A stretch of DNA of 64,000 bases from Haloprofundus marisrubri. Lineage in GTDB: Archaea; Halobacteriota; Halobacteria; Halobacteriales; Haloferacaceae. Below are positions 24,763 to 34,034 of this stretch, one piece after another. Position 1 is the stretch's first letter; each line of letters starts with the position of its first letter. The notes beneath the pieces were generated by a model. That model had not been told where the DNA came from. It was given only the letters and a program-made list of their open reading frames with translations, and searched no databases. The stretch spans positions 84,011 through 148,010 of the forward strand of contig NZ_LOPU01000040.1 in assembly GCF_001469955.1 (NCBI RefSeq), read 5' to 3'. Position numbers and translations under genes: made by a program.

Positions 24763-27018
24763 TCAGTCTTCTTGCGCGTCGACGACCGCGACCGCCGCGA
24801 GATTGACGATGTCGTTCACTTCATCGCCACGCTGTACCACGTGGACCGGTTTGTCCATGCCGACGAGCATCGGGCCGACGGCCTCGGCGTCGCCGAGTCG
24901 CTGGAGGAGTTTGTAACTGATGTTGCCCGCCTCCAGATTCGGGAAGACGAGGACGTTCGCGGGTTCCTCGAGGTCGGAGAACTCGTACGTCTCGGTGAGC
25001 ATCTCCTCGACGAGCGCCGTGTCGGCCTGCATCTCACCGTCGACCGGGAAATCGACCGACGGGTCCGCGGTCAACTGTCGGGCTGCCTCACGTGGTTTCT
25101 GCGTTCCGTCGTTGTCGACGCTCCCGAAGTCCGAGTAGGAAAGAAACGCCACCCGTGGGTCGACGTTGAACTGGCGCGCGAGCGACGCCGTGTGCCGGGC
25201 GACTTCGGCGAGCACGTCGGCGCTCGGGTCGCGGTTGACCGTCGCGTCGGCACAGAAGACGACTCTGTCGTCGAACGCGAGCATGTAGACGCCGGCAGCG
25301 TACTCCGTATCGGGTTTCGTGCCGATGACCTGCAGGGGCGGGCGAAGTGCGCTGGGGTAGTGATGTGTGACCCCGGTGAGCATCGCGTCCGCGTCACCGG
25401 CGGCGACCATGACGCTCGCGAGATAGTTCGGGTCGGTTCGCACGAGTTCGGACGCCTCGCGGCGCGTCACACCCTTTCGTTGGCGCCGTCGGTAGAGTTG
25501 GTCTGCGTACTCGTCGAGTACGTCGTCGGTCGGGTCGACGACGGTCGGCTCGAACTCCAGTCCACGAGTCGAAACGACCGATTCGATGGCGTCTCTGTCG
25601 CCGACGAGCAGCGGTTTTGCGATACCCTCAGATTCGATTCGAGCGGCGGCCCGAATCATCTTCTCGTTGTCGCCCTCGGCGAGAACGACGCGCTTCGAGG
25701 CGCTCTGGGCTTTGTTGAGGATGACGCGGAGCATCTCCAGCGACTTCCCGACGCGCGCTTCGAGGCGCTCGTGGTACTCGGTCAGGTCTATCTCCCGGCG
25801 GGCGACCCCGCTTTTCATCGCCGCCTGTGCGACGGCCGAAGACACCTCGAACAGCACCCGCGTGTCGAGCGGTTTCGGGATGACGTAGTCGGGACCGAAC
25901 TGGAGCGGTTGGTCGCCGTACGCCTTCACGACGGCGTCGGGCACGTCCTGACGGGCGAGTTCGGCGAGCGCCTCCGCGGCCGCACGCTTCATCTCCTCGT
26001 TGATTTCGGTCGCGCGCACGTCGAGCGCACCACGGAAGATGAACGGGAACCCGAGCACGTTGTTCACTTGGTTCGGGTAGTCGGAGCGTCCGGTCGCCAT
26101 GATGACGGTGTCGTCGCGGGCGTTTTTGGCCGCCTCGTAGGTGATTTCCGGGTCGGGGTTCGCCATGGCGAAGATGATTGGGTCGTCGGCCATCGACCGA
26201 ACCATCTCCGGGGAGACGATACCACCTGCCGAGAGGCCGACGAACACGTCGGCATCCTCCATCGCGTCGGCGACATCTCCCGCCGGGACGTCACGGGCGA
26301 ACTCCCGATTGTACTCGTTGAGTTCTCCGGCCTCCGCCCGCTCGGTGGTGAGAATGCCGTCGATATCGCACATGACGATGTTCTCGGGTCGGACACCGAG
26401 TGAGACGTAGAACCGTGCCGTCGCCGTCGCCGCCGCGCCCGCACCGGCGAACGTGACACGAATCGAGTCGAGGTCTTTGTCGACGATATCGAGCGCGTTG
26501 AGAAGTGCAGCGCCGGAGATGATTGCGGTCCCGTGCTGGTCGTCGTGGAAGACGGGAATCGACATCTCCTCGCGGAGCCGCGACTCGATTTCGAAACACT
26601 CCGGTGCGCTGACATCTTCGAGGTTGATACCGCCGAACGTCGGTTCCATCGCACTCACGATACCGGTGAACTCGTCGACATCGTCGGCGTCGAGTTCGAC
26701 GTCGAACACGTCGATGTCGGCGAATCGTTTGAACAACACGCCTTTGCCCTCCATGACGGGTTTCGAGGCCTGTCCGCCGATATCGCCTAATCCGAGAACG
26801 GCCGACCCGTCGGAGACGACACCGACGAGATTCCCCTTCGCCGTGTACTCGTACGCGCGGTCGGGGTCGTCAGCGATGTCCAGACACGGTGCGGCGACAC
26901 CGGGCGAGTACGCCAGCGAGAGGTCACGCTGGGTGTTGGTCGACTTCGTCGTCGAGATTTCGATTTTTCCCGCCGGTTCTTCGCTGTGGTACTCCCGGGC
27001 GTCTTCTTCGAGTGTCAT
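24763..27018 (-). CDS. maeB: NADP-dependent malic enzyme fused to a phosphotransacetylase-like domain
   Basis: 751 residues, the normal length of MaeB. Residues about 1-420 are the malic enzyme (SLAYSPGVAAPCLDI; FHDDQHGTAIISGAALLNAL; VTFAGAGAAATATARFYVSLG) converting malate to pyruvate, CO2 and NADPH. Residues about 430-751 are the phosphate-acetyltransferase-like domain (LAEGDNEKMIRAAARI), thought to be regulatory and acetyl-CoA-responsive in related proteins. ATG at 27018 is chosen because family similarity starts there. It is monocistronic and supplies pyruvate or NADPH from C4 acids, consistent with organic-acid use next door. Confidence 0.93.
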   Translation of the reverse strand: MTLEEDAREYHSEEPAGKIEISTTKSTNTQRDLSLAYSPGVAAPCLDIADDPDRAYEYTAKGNLVGVVSDGSAVLGLGDIGGQASKPVMEGKGVLFKRFADIDVFDVELDADDVDEFTGIVSAMEPTFGGINLEDVSAPECFEIESRLREEMSIPVFHDDQHGTAIISGAALLNALDIVDKDLDSIRVTFAGAGAAATATARFYVSLGVRPENIVMCDIDGILTTERAEAGELNEYNREFARDVPAGDVADAMEDADVFVGLSAGGIVSPEMVRSMADDPIIFAMANPDPEITYEAAKNARDDTVIMATGRSDYPNQVNNVLGFPFIFRGALDVRATEINEEMKRAAAEALAELARQDVPDAVVKAYGDQPLQFGPDYVIPKPLDTRVLFEVSSAVAQAAMKSGVARREIDLTEYHERLEARVGKSLEMLRVILNKAQSASKRVVLAEGDNEKMIRAAARIESEGIAKPLLVGDRDAIESVVSTRGLEFEPTVVDPTDDVLDEYADQLYRRRQRKGVTRREASELVRTDPNYLASVMVAAGDADAMLTGVTHHYPSALRPPLQVIGTKPDTEYAAGVYMLAFDDRVVFCADATVNRDPSADVLAEVARHTASLARQFNVDPRVAFLSYSDFGSVDNDGTQKPREAARQLTADPSVDFPVDGEMQADTALVEEMLTETYEFSDLEEPANVLVFPNLEAGNISYKLLQRLGDAEAVGPMLVGMDKPVHVVQRGDEVNDIVNLAAVAVVDAQED

Positions 27019-27198
27019 AGAGTGAGTACGCTTCCCGCGACTCATAAAAGTAGTCGACTGTCCATTCGGGAATGTTGTTTTGCGAACGTGGTACGGACTC
27101 GTACCGACCACGCACGTCGATTCGTGTTGACGGTAGTCTCGACGGGATAGTCACATCGCACCGATACATCCTTATCGACTGCACGAGACCAGTACCCT

Positions 27199-27951
27199 AT
27201 GACAAGTCCAACAATCACGGTCTGGAACGAGTTCGTTCACGAACGCGATAGCGACGTCGTCGCGGATATCTACCCTGACGGTATCCACGCGGTCATCGCC
27301 GACGCCCTCGAAGAACACGGTTTCGAGACGCAAACGGCGACGCTGGACGAACCTGAACACGGACTCACCGAGGACGTGCTCGACGACACCGACGTGCTGA
27401 CCTGGTGGGGTCACGCCGCTCACGACCAGGTCGACGACCACATCGTCGAACGCGTCAAAGAACGTGTACTCGACGGGATGGGGCTGCTCGTCCTGCACTC
27501 GGCACACTACTCGAAGATTTTCAAATCACTGATGGGGACGACGTGTTCGCTGAAGTGGCGCGAAGCCGCCGAGCGCGAACGACTCTGGATTGTCGAACCG
27601 AGCCACCCGATCGTCTCCGGCCTCGACGACGACTACATCGAACTGGAGGAAGCGGAGATGTACGGCGAACGCTTCGACGTGCCTGCCCCCGAGACGCTCG
27701 TGTTCAACAGTTGGTTCGAAGGCGGCGAAGTGTTCCGTTCGGGGTGCTGCTATCGCCGCGGCGCGGGCAAAGTGTTCTACTTCCGTCCCGGCCACGAGAC
27801 GTACCCCGTCTACCACGACGAAAGTATCCAGCAAGTCCTCGCAAACGCCTGCGAGTGGGCCGCAGCCGGCGAGAACCAGCCGTCACCCACCTACGGTAAC
27901 GCCGACCCGATAGAGGATATCGACACGAGCGACGACCGTACGGTTCACTGA
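27199..27951 (+). CDS. ThuA-like domain protein (trehalose utilisation family)
   Basis: 250 residues with the glutamine-amidotransferase-like ThuA fold: [21 protein letters not shown] at the start, [34 protein letters not shown] and [20 protein letters not shown]. The last 25 residues are an acidic tail. ThuA proteins accompany disaccharide utilisation in bacteria and may process 3-keto sugars. It is divergent from maeB and precedes the ASRP gene with a separate promoter, so no operon is evident. Catalytic activity is not established for the family. Confidence 0.88.
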   Translation: MTSPTITVWNEFVHERDSDVVADIYPDGIHAVIADALEEHGFETQTATLDEPEHGLTEDVLDDTDVLTWWGHAAHDQVDDHIVERVKERVLDGMGLLVLHSAHYSKIFKSLMGTTCSLKWREAAERERLWIVEPSHPIVSGLDDDYIELEEAEMYGERFDVPAPETLVFNSWFEGGEVFRSGCCYRRGAGKVFYFRPGHETYPVYHDESIQQVLANACEWAAAGENQPSPTYGNADPIEDIDTSDDRTVH

Positions 27952-28011
27952 GGGGCCAGCGTCCCCCGACCCGTGTGGGACCGATGCCCGGAATCGCGAG
28001 GGCTAACAATT

Positions 28012-28019
28012 TTTATATA
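28012..28019 (+). promoter_or_regulatory. TATA box of the ASRP gene
   Basis: TTTATATA lies about 26 bases before ATG 28042 in an otherwise GC-rich region, with no ribosome-binding site before the ATG. It indicates a strong leaderless promoter and sets the start. Confidence 0.7.
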
Positions 28020-28041
28020 CCACCCACACAGAATATTAGCT

Positions 28042-29997
28042 ATGTCATCGAAAGTTACCACGGACGAATCCGCACGATTCGTGGTGAAAAACGTCGGCGG
28101 TATTGACGAAACAACCGTCGAACTTCCGCCAGGCATCACGGTTCTCGCGGGCCGCAACGCGACGAACCGAACGTCGTTTCTGCAGGCTATCATGGCGACG
28201 ATGGGAAGCGAACGGGTTTCGTTGAAAGGCGACGCCGACGAGGGCCACGTCGAACTCGAACTCGGCGACGAACTGTACACTCGGACGCTGACTCGAACTG
28301 GTGGCGGCGTGAGCACGAGCGGTGACCCGTTCCTTGACGACGACGCCGACGTCGCCGACCTCTTCGCGTTCCTTCTCGGCAACAACGAGGCACGGCGAGC
28401 GGTCACGCAGAACGTCGACCTCCGAGAGATTATCATGCGACCGGTCGACACCGACGCGATACACCGAAACATCTCGGAGTTGGAAACCGAGAAATCACGA
28501 CTCGACGACCGAATCGACGAACTGCAGGCGTTGAAGCGCGACCTGCCGGAACTGGAGACCGAACGGACACGACTGCGAGAGGAACTCGACGCCAAACGAG
28601 AGGAACTGGCGGCGAAGGAAGCCGAAATCGACGACCACAGCTCCGATGTCGACGAGTCGCGCGAGGAGAAACGCGAACTCGAAGCGAAGCTCGACGAGCT
28701 CCGTGACCGCCGCGCCGCCCTCGAGACGGTTCGCTCCGATATCGACCTCGAACAGGAGAGTATCGAGTCGTTGACGCGCGAACAGCGCGAACTCGAAGAC
28801 GAACTCGCCGACCTCGACGACGACACCGACGAGACAGACGGAAACATCGACCACCGAATCGACCAACTCCGTGAGCGCAAACAGCGCCTCAGCAGCGAAG
28901 TCAGCGAACTGCAGAACGTTCTGAAGTTCAACGAGGAGATGCTCGAAGACGGTGCAGTCACGGCGACGCTGTCGTCGGAGAACGACTCCGGGGTGGACTC
29001 CGGAGCAGTCACCGACAAACTCGTCGACGACGACACAGTCGTCTGTTGGACCTGTGGGTCGAACGTCGACAGAGAGAACATCGAAGGCACGCTCGACCAA
29101 CTGCGCGCGCTCCGGAAAGAGAAACTCTCGACGGTGCGCGACATCGAAGACGACCTCAGCGAACTCCGAGCGCAGAAAAAGAAACGAGAGAAGAAACGAA
29201 AGCGGGCGGAGACGCTTCGAGCGAAGCGCCGACGCGTCGAAGACGAACTGGACCGCCGCGAGGAGACGCTCTCGGAGAAACGCGAGAAACGCGACGAACT
29301 CGGCGAGGAAGTCGAAGCGCTCGAAGAGACGGTCGACAGTCTCGAATCGGAGGACTTCGGCGAGATACTCGACCTCCACAAGGAGGCGAACGAACTCGAA
29401 TTCGAACTCAGACGACTGGAGTCTTCACTCGAATCCGTCGAATCGGACATCACCGACATCGAAGAAGAACTCGCCGAGGAGCGTCGTCTCGACGACGAAC
29501 GCGAACGCATCGCCGACGAACTCACCGACCTCCGAACCCGAATCGAGCAGATAGAGACGCAGGCGATTTCGGAGTTCAACGAGCACATGGACGCCGTACT
29601 CGGCATCTTGGAGTACGCGAACATCGAACGAATCTGGATCGAACGCGTCGAGCGTCGCGTCCGTGAGGGTCGACGTAAAGTCGATAAAGCGGCGTTCGAG
29701 CTACACATCGTCCGCAGCACCGAGTCGGGAACGACCTACGAGGACACCGTCGACCACCTCAGCGAGTCCGAACAGGAGGTGACCGGCCTCATCTTCGCGC
29801 TGGCGGGTTATCTCGTCCACGACCTTTACGAGACGGTTCCGTTCATGCTGCTTGACTCGCTGGAGGCTATCGACTCCGACAGAATCGCTCGTCTCGTCGA
29901 CTACCTCTCCGACTACGCGGAGTTCCTCGTTGTCGCGTTGCTCCCGGAGGACGCACAAGCAATCGAGAACGAGGACGCTCGCGTCTCCGAAATCTGA
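28042..29997 (+). CDS. Archaea-specific SMC-related protein (ASRP, Sph-like)
   Basis: 651 residues: N-terminal ATPase lobe, two very long charged coiled coils, a central hinge and a C-terminal ATPase lobe. The P-loop reads GRNATNRTS (residues 37-45), with Arg where Walker A has Lys; this appears to be a family trait. The hinge carries CWTC (Cys335, Cys338), like a Rad50 zinc hook. A signature-like LSESEQEVTGL and Walker B PFMLLDSLE (about 600-608) close the ATPase. It likely shapes or tethers DNA or cell structure as a dimer. It converges on rdfA with 42 bases between. Confidence 0.9.
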   Translation: MSSKVTTDESARFVVKNVGGIDETTVELPPGITVLAGRNATNRTSFLQAIMATMGSERVSLKGDADEGHVELELGDELYTRTLTRTGGGVSTSGDPFLDDDADVADLFAFLLGNNEARRAVTQNVDLREIIMRPVDTDAIHRNISELETEKSRLDDRIDELQALKRDLPELETERTRLREELDAKREELAAKEAEIDDHSSDVDESREEKRELEAKLDELRDRRAALETVRSDIDLEQESIESLTREQRELEDELADLDDDTDETDGNIDHRIDQLRERKQRLSSEVSELQNVLKFNEEMLEDGAVTATLSSENDSGVDSGAVTDKLVDDDTVVCWTCGSNVDRENIEGTLDQLRALRKEKLSTVRDIEDDLSELRAQKKKREKKRKRAETLRAKRRRVEDELDRREETLSEKREKRDELGEEVEALEETVDSLESEDFGEILDLHKEANELEFELRRLESSLESVESDITDIEEELAEERRLDDERERIADELTDLRTRIEQIETQAISEFNEHMDAVLGILEYANIERIWIERVERRVREGRRKVDKAAFELHIVRSTESGTTYEDTVDHLSESEQEVTGLIFALAGYLVHDLYETVPFMLLDSLEAIDSDRIARLVDYLSDYAEFLVVALLPEDAQAIENEDARVSEI

Positions 29998-30039
29998 ATC
30001 GCTGTCTCGGAATTTTTGATCGCTGACGGACCGCACTCC

Positions 30040-30702
30040 TCAGTTCGACTCGCTCGTTTCTTCGGTATCACGCCGGGACTCGCAGTCGCATCCACCGCGT
30101 TCGAGCAGTTCGTCGACGGCGTACTGCGCGCCGCACTCTTCACAGAGTACGTTCATCTCGACGAACAGGCGGAACTCGCCGAGGGTGATGTGGTCGTTCG
30201 CTCGTAACTGGTCGAGGTTGCCCTCGGTCACTGTCGCCGTGCGCGAGCGGAGACGCTGGATGCTCTGAGTCGTGTTCTCCATTCTCTCGGCGTCGCTCGT
30301 TCCTTTGTACTCCGCCCCACGATATTTTTTGAGATACGAGCGTATCGCTTGGTGCGTGACGAAATCACGTTCGAGTCTGTCGATATCGACACCGTCACGT
30401 TCGAGTCTGACCCGCGCCTCTGTCCGCATCCCGCTGCTCACATCGTCGTCAGTCAACAGACGGTAGACGTTCTCGACTTCACCGTCCAACATCGACGCTC
30501 CGGCCTCCCTCAGCGCGGCGTCGAGTACACGTCGATTGAAGAGGTCCGCCAAGTCCCGAAGGCTTTGCCGCTCTTCACCCTCGCCTGTCCAGAGTCGCTC
30601 TAGTCGGTCACCGAATTCGGGTCCGAGGTCGTACGCCTCGATAACGCGTGCGACCTTACTGTTGGGTCGATTAGAATCGTCGCCCGTCTTCTCGGAGTCC
30701 AT
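30040..30702 (-). CDS. rdfA: Rod-determining factor RdfA family protein
   Basis: 220 residues. The N-terminal part (SKVARVIEAYDLGPEFGDRL; LWTGEGEERQSLRDLADLFN) is a helical, HTH-like region characteristic of the haloarchaeal RdfA family. The C-terminus carries a CEECG...CDC Cys cluster (residues about 186-207) that probably binds zinc. In Haloferax the family founder is needed for the rod cell shape. Here it faces the SMC-related gene, and its 350-bp upstream region is unusually rich in palindromes. Family identification is from memory of conserved motifs; function in this organism is inferred. Confidence 0.85.
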   Translation of the reverse strand: MDSEKTGDDSNRPNSKVARVIEAYDLGPEFGDRLERLWTGEGEERQSLRDLADLFNRRVLDAALREAGASMLDGEVENVYRLLTDDDVSSGMRTEARVRLERDGVDIDRLERDFVTHQAIRSYLKKYRGAEYKGTSDAERMENTTQSIQRLRSRTATVTEGNLDQLRANDHITLGEFRLFVEMNVLCEECGAQYAVDELLERGGCDCESRRDTEETSESN

Positions 30703-30757
30703 CTGTACTCGTCCTTGGCGAGTCGGTGGTTTAACGGTACGGGTTAGTCAGAGCAGA

Positions 30758-30838
30758 ATAACAGTTCTAGTAGTGTTATGAATAAGCTCATAACTCGAAC
30801 TACGCGCATGCAGAAACTGCCTCTCGTGGACTCATAAC
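30758..30838. promoter_or_regulatory. Cluster of ATAAC half-sites upstream of rdfA
   Basis: Four half-sites lie in 80 bases: ATAACA (30758-30763), GTTATGA (30775-30781), TCATAAC (30788-30794) and TCATAAC (30832-30838). The first two form ATAACA-N10-TGTTAT and the middle two form GTTATGA-N6-TCATAAC, sharing the central half-site. The cluster lies 56-136 bases before the rdfA start, a plausible array for a dimeric regulator. The regulator is unknown. Confidence 0.55.
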
Positions 30839-30846
30839 TTCATCTC

Positions 30847-30863
30847 GTTTCTCAATGAGAAAC
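30847..30863. promoter_or_regulatory. Perfect 17-bp palindrome matching the IclR operator candidate
   Basis: GTTTCTCAATGAGAAAC has 7-base perfect arms with a 3-base centre. It shares 14 of 17 positions with the site at 31850-31866 in front of the neighbouring iclR-type gene. It lies between the 3' end of that gene and the start of rdfA (145 bases upstream of rdfA). Confidence 0.6.
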
Positions 30864-31055
30864 ATAGTAGCGCATAGAGTAGTAACCCGACGAAACGCGA
30901 CTCATCTCTTGCAGCGCTATTCGTCTTTCTCCGACCTACTGTTGGTGTTTTCGTGAGGTTCGACGTTCCCGAACTTGAATCGAACCCCAAGCGGTGCATC
31001 GAATTCGTGCACTTCTGAAGCCGACATCGACCAGTCTGTTCGCTATCGAGAAACA

Positions 31056-31820
31056 CTACCGACGAAGGAGCGTCACCTCGATGGCGTTCGCGGTACTGAC
31101 GACCAACCCCGCGAGGTCCTCTTCGAGCTTCTTCCCACTCATCTGGTCGATACTTCCAGAGACGCTTATCGCGCCGACCGGTCGTCCGGACGCCGTCACG
31201 GGTGCGGCGACACACTGGACCGACGGGAGGTGTTCTCCTCGCTCGAACGCCAGTCCTCGGTCCCGAACCGACCGGAGTTCCCGACGAAGCGCCTGTTCGT
31301 CGGTGATGGTTTTCTCCGTCAGCGACGGGAGGCCTCGACGGTCGAGAACTGTCTCTACTTCCTCGTCGGAGAACTGCGAGAGAATCGCCTTCCCGCCTGC
31401 GGTGGCGTGTAGATAGACGCGCCCGCCGACGGGAGGGAGGTAGCTCGACGTCTCGAACTGCTCGCCCGCGCGATACGCGTAGACGCCGTATCCGTGCTCT
31501 GCGACCATCAGATTCGTCACCGAACCGGCGGTTCGAGAGAGGTTCTCTATCGCCGGTTTCGCTATCGACACGAGTTCCGAGCGGTTTCGGACGCGATTAC
31601 CGACACCCAGAAACCGAAATCCGAGCCGGTAGGTTCCCTCGTCTCTGACCACGTAGTCCAGCGATTCGAGCGTCGTGAGGTGTTTGTGGACGGAACTCTT
31701 CGAGAGACCGATTTCCTCGGCGAGTTCGGTGACACCCGCAGTACCTCGCTGTTCGAGGGCTTCGACGATTCTGAACGTCGTCCGAACCGACCCGACCGGA
31801 TAGCGTTCGTCGTTGCTCAT
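31056..31820 (-). CDS. IclR-family transcriptional regulator (galactoside module)
   Basis: 254 residues. The winged HTH (VTELAEEIGLSKSSVHKHLT) spans residues about 29-48 and the effector domain carries GGRVYLHATAGGKAILSQF and GAISVSGSIDQM. ATG 31820 is used because similarity begins there. It is next to galactonate and galactoside genes, so a sugar-acid effector is likely. A 17-bp palindrome lies just upstream of its promoter and a second copy lies past its 3' end, mirroring the arrangement around the other IclR gene in this window. Confidence 0.92.
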   Translation of the reverse strand: MSNDERYPVGSVRTTFRIVEALEQRGTAGVTELAEEIGLSKSSVHKHLTTLESLDYVVRDEGTYRLGFRFLGVGNRVRNRSELVSIAKPAIENLSRTAGSVTNLMVAEHGYGVYAYRAGEQFETSSYLPPVGGRVYLHATAGGKAILSQFSDEEVETVLDRRGLPSLTEKTITDEQALRRELRSVRDRGLAFERGEHLPSVQCVAAPVTASGRPVGAISVSGSIDQMSGKKLEEDLAGLVVSTANAIEVTLLRR

Positions 31821-31849
31821 ACCTGTTCCAGTCGGAGAGGCTACATAGT

Positions 31850-31866
31850 GTTTCTTCTTGAGAAAC
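31850..31866. promoter_or_regulatory. IclR-type operator candidate
   Basis: GTTTCTTCTTGAGAAAC has 6-base arms GTTTCT/AGAAAC around TCTTG. It lies 30-46 bases before the iclR-type start codon, next to the TATA-like ACTATGTAG (minus strand). With the copy at 30847-30863 it defines a consensus GTTTCT-N5-AGAAAC. Confidence 0.6.
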
Positions 31867-32043
31867 GATTTCTCCCTCTTCTTCGTTGGACACCTCACTC
31901 CTCTCGGTCCAGCGACCGGTAAACGCGCGCCGTTGGCTCGTCTCAGTGAGGACCGTTTCCTGATAGCGAACGATTGGTAGCCGTTGGACAGAGCGTCCAC
32001 TTGGCGTCGTGCTACTCTACCGAGAGAAAGCGATACGCGCAGT

Positions 32044-32886
32044 CTACAGCGTCCGTTTGTACGACCGAAACGCGTCGTCGTCCATCACGACCGACCGGCC
32101 GCCGTCGACCAATAGGCTCTCGCCGGTGACGAACGCGGCGTCGTCGCTCGCCAGAAACGTCGCAACGCCGGCGACGTCGCCCGGTTGTCCGATGCGGCCG
32201 AGCGGATGCAGCTCCTCGACTGCCTCGTAACGGCCGTCTTCGAGTTCTTCTCGGGTTCGTTCGACCTCTATCCATCCGGGGTTGACCGTGTTCGCCCGGA
32301 TGTCCAGCGGACCGAGTTCGAGCGCCATCGCCCGGGTCATCCCGTCGATACCCGCCTTCACCGCGTTGTACGGGAAATGCTCCGGCATCGTCACGAAGGC
32401 GTGATTCGACGAGATGTTCACGATACTGCCCCCGGCCGGCATGTACCCGATTGCGTGCTTGGCAGCCAACCAGTAGGCCCGAAAGTTCGTTTCGAGAACG
32501 AACGACCAGTCGTCGAGCGTCGCGTCCTCGACGCCCGTCTCGGTCTGGACACCCGCGTTGTTTACGAGCACGTCGACACCGCCGTACTCGCTGATTGTTC
32601 GTTCGACCAGCGACTCGATAGCTTCGGGTTCCCGCATATCGCACTCGATAAAGGCGGCGTCGCCCGCCGTCGGCGCGTTGTGAATCTCGCGGGCGACGGC
32701 CTCACCGGCGGCCTCGCTGCGACCCGAGACGACGACGTTCGCGCCCTCGGCCGCGAACCGCCGGCAGATTCCGGCCCCGATGCCTCGCGTCGACCCGGTG
32801 ACGATTGCGACCCGACCGCTGAGGCGGCCGTCTCTCGACGGAAGGCCGACGCTGCCGTTGTCGCCGCCGTCGGGCAGGTTCACCAT
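32044..32886 (-). CDS. Short-chain dehydrogenase/reductase (glucose/galactose dehydrogenase-like)
   Basis: 280 residues, classical SDR: cofactor motif TGSTRGIGAG (residues 30-39), LVNNAG, Ser160, Tyr173 and Lys177 (YNAVK), and the C-terminal FVTGESLLVDGG. Its ATG overlaps the dgoD stop by 7 bases, so it is co-translated with galactonate dehydratase on the minus strand. That coupling favours oxidation of a sugar or sugar acid, for example galactose to galactonolactone, but a reductase acting elsewhere in the route is possible. Confidence 0.88.
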   Translation of the reverse strand: MVNLPDGGDNGSVGLPSRDGRLSGRVAIVTGSTRGIGAGICRRFAAEGANVVVSGRSEAAGEAVAREIHNAPTAGDAAFIECDMREPEAIESLVERTISEYGGVDVLVNNAGVQTETGVEDATLDDWSFVLETNFRAYWLAAKHAIGYMPAGGSIVNISSNHAFVTMPEHFPYNAVKAGIDGMTRAMALELGPLDIRANTVNPGWIEVERTREELEDGRYEAVEELHPLGRIGQPGDVAGVATFLASDDAAFVTGESLLVDGGRSVVMDDDAFRSYKRTL

Positions 32887-34034
32887 TCAGCGACGCTCCC
32901 GTCGTCGTTGCGCCACACCGGGTTGTGCCAGTCGACGGTCTGTTCGGCCTGCTGTTCGACGTACTCCTCGTTGATTTCGATGCCGAGTCCCGGTCCATCG
33001 GGGATGTCGACGTAGCCGTCGTCGTACTGGAACACGTCGGGGTTCTGGAGGTAGTCGAGCACGTCGCTCGTTTCGTTGTAGTGGATGTTGAGACTCTGTT
33101 CTTGGATGAGCGCGTTCGGCGAACAGGCGTCGACGTGGATGCAAGACGCGAGTGCAATGGGGCCGAGTGGGCAGTGCGGCGCGACGGCGACGTCGTACGC
33201 TTCGGCCATCGCAGCAATCTTCTTCACCTCGGTGATGCCGCCGGCGTGCGAGAGGTCAGGTTGGATGACGTCGACTGCCTGTGACTCGAATATCTCTTTG
33301 AAATCCCACCGTGAGAACATCCGCTCGCCCGTAGCGATAGGAATAGTCGTATGCGCCGCAATCTCGGGGAGCGCGTCGTTGTGCTCCGGCAGAACGGGCT
33401 CTTCGATGAACATCGGGTCGAACGGTTCCAGCGCCGCCGCGAGTCGTTTCGCCATCGGTTTCGAGACGCGGCCGTGGAAGTCGACGCCGATGTCGGTCTC
33501 GGGGCCGACGCGTTCGCGGACCTCTCGGAGTCTGTCGACCGCCGAGTCGACGGAGGCGGGGTTGTCCACCCGGCGCATCTCGGAGGTGGCGTTCATTTTC
33601 AGTGCGGTGAACCCCTCTGATACTTTCTCCGCGGCGGCGTCGCCGACCTCCGAGGGCCTGTCGCCGCCGATCCACTGGTAGACGCGCACTCGGCTTCGCG
33701 CCCGTCCGCCGAGCAGTTCGTAGATGGGTGCGCCGAAATATTTGCCTTTGATATCCCACAGCGCCTGGTCGATGCCCGCGATGGCGCTCATCAGGATGGG
33801 GCCGCCGCGGTAGAACCCACCGCGGTACATCCGCTGCCAGTGGTCCTCGATAGCGTTGGGGTCCTCACCGAGCAGATAATTATCCATGAGTTCCTCGACG
33901 GCCCCCTCGACCGTCTTCGCGCGTCCCTCGACGACCGGCTCGCCCCAACCGACCGTGCCGTCGCTCGTCTCGATGCGCAGAAAGAGCCACCGTGGCGGTA
34001 CTTCGTACAGGTCGTAGTCGATTATTTTCGTCAT
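32880..34034 (-). CDS. dgoD: D-galactonate dehydratase (enolase superfamily)
   Basis: 384 residues, close to the 382 of E. coli DgoD. All active-site residues are present with a constant offset of two: Asp185 and His187 in DFHG, Glu211 in FIEEP, Glu237 in ATGER, and His287 in APHCPLGP. It dehydrates D-galactonate to 2-keto-3-deoxy-galactonate in the cytoplasm. ATG 34034 is chosen from this alignment; the frame stays open upstream but that part is not homologous. It is the first gene of the dgoD-SDR pair, divergent from a Gfo/Idh gene. A related aldonate such as gluconate remains possible as substrate. Confidence 0.9.
   Translation of the reverse strand: MTKIIDYDLYEVPPRWLFLRIETSDGTVGWGEPVVEGRAKTVEGAVEELMDNYLLGEDPNAIEDHWQRMYRGGFYRGGPILMSAIAGIDQALWDIKGKYFGAPIYELLGGRARSRVRVYQWIGGDRPSEVGDAAAEKVSEGFTALKMNATSEMRRVDNPASVDSAVDRLREVRERVGPETDIGVDFHGRVSKPMAKRLAAALEPFDPMFIEEPVLPEHNDALPEIAAHTTIPIATGERMFSRWDFKEIFESQAVDVIQPDLSHAGGITEVKKIAAMAEAYDVAVAPHCPLGPIALASCIHVDACSPNALIQEQSLNIHYNETSDVLDYLQNPDVFQYDDGYVDIPDGPGLGIEINEEYVEQQAEQTVDWHNPVWRNDDGSVAEW

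Noticed and set aside
24745..26403. 552-codon plus-strand frame opposite the malic enzyme
   Set aside because: Antisense artefact of codon bias; the malic enzyme motifs are on the minus strand.
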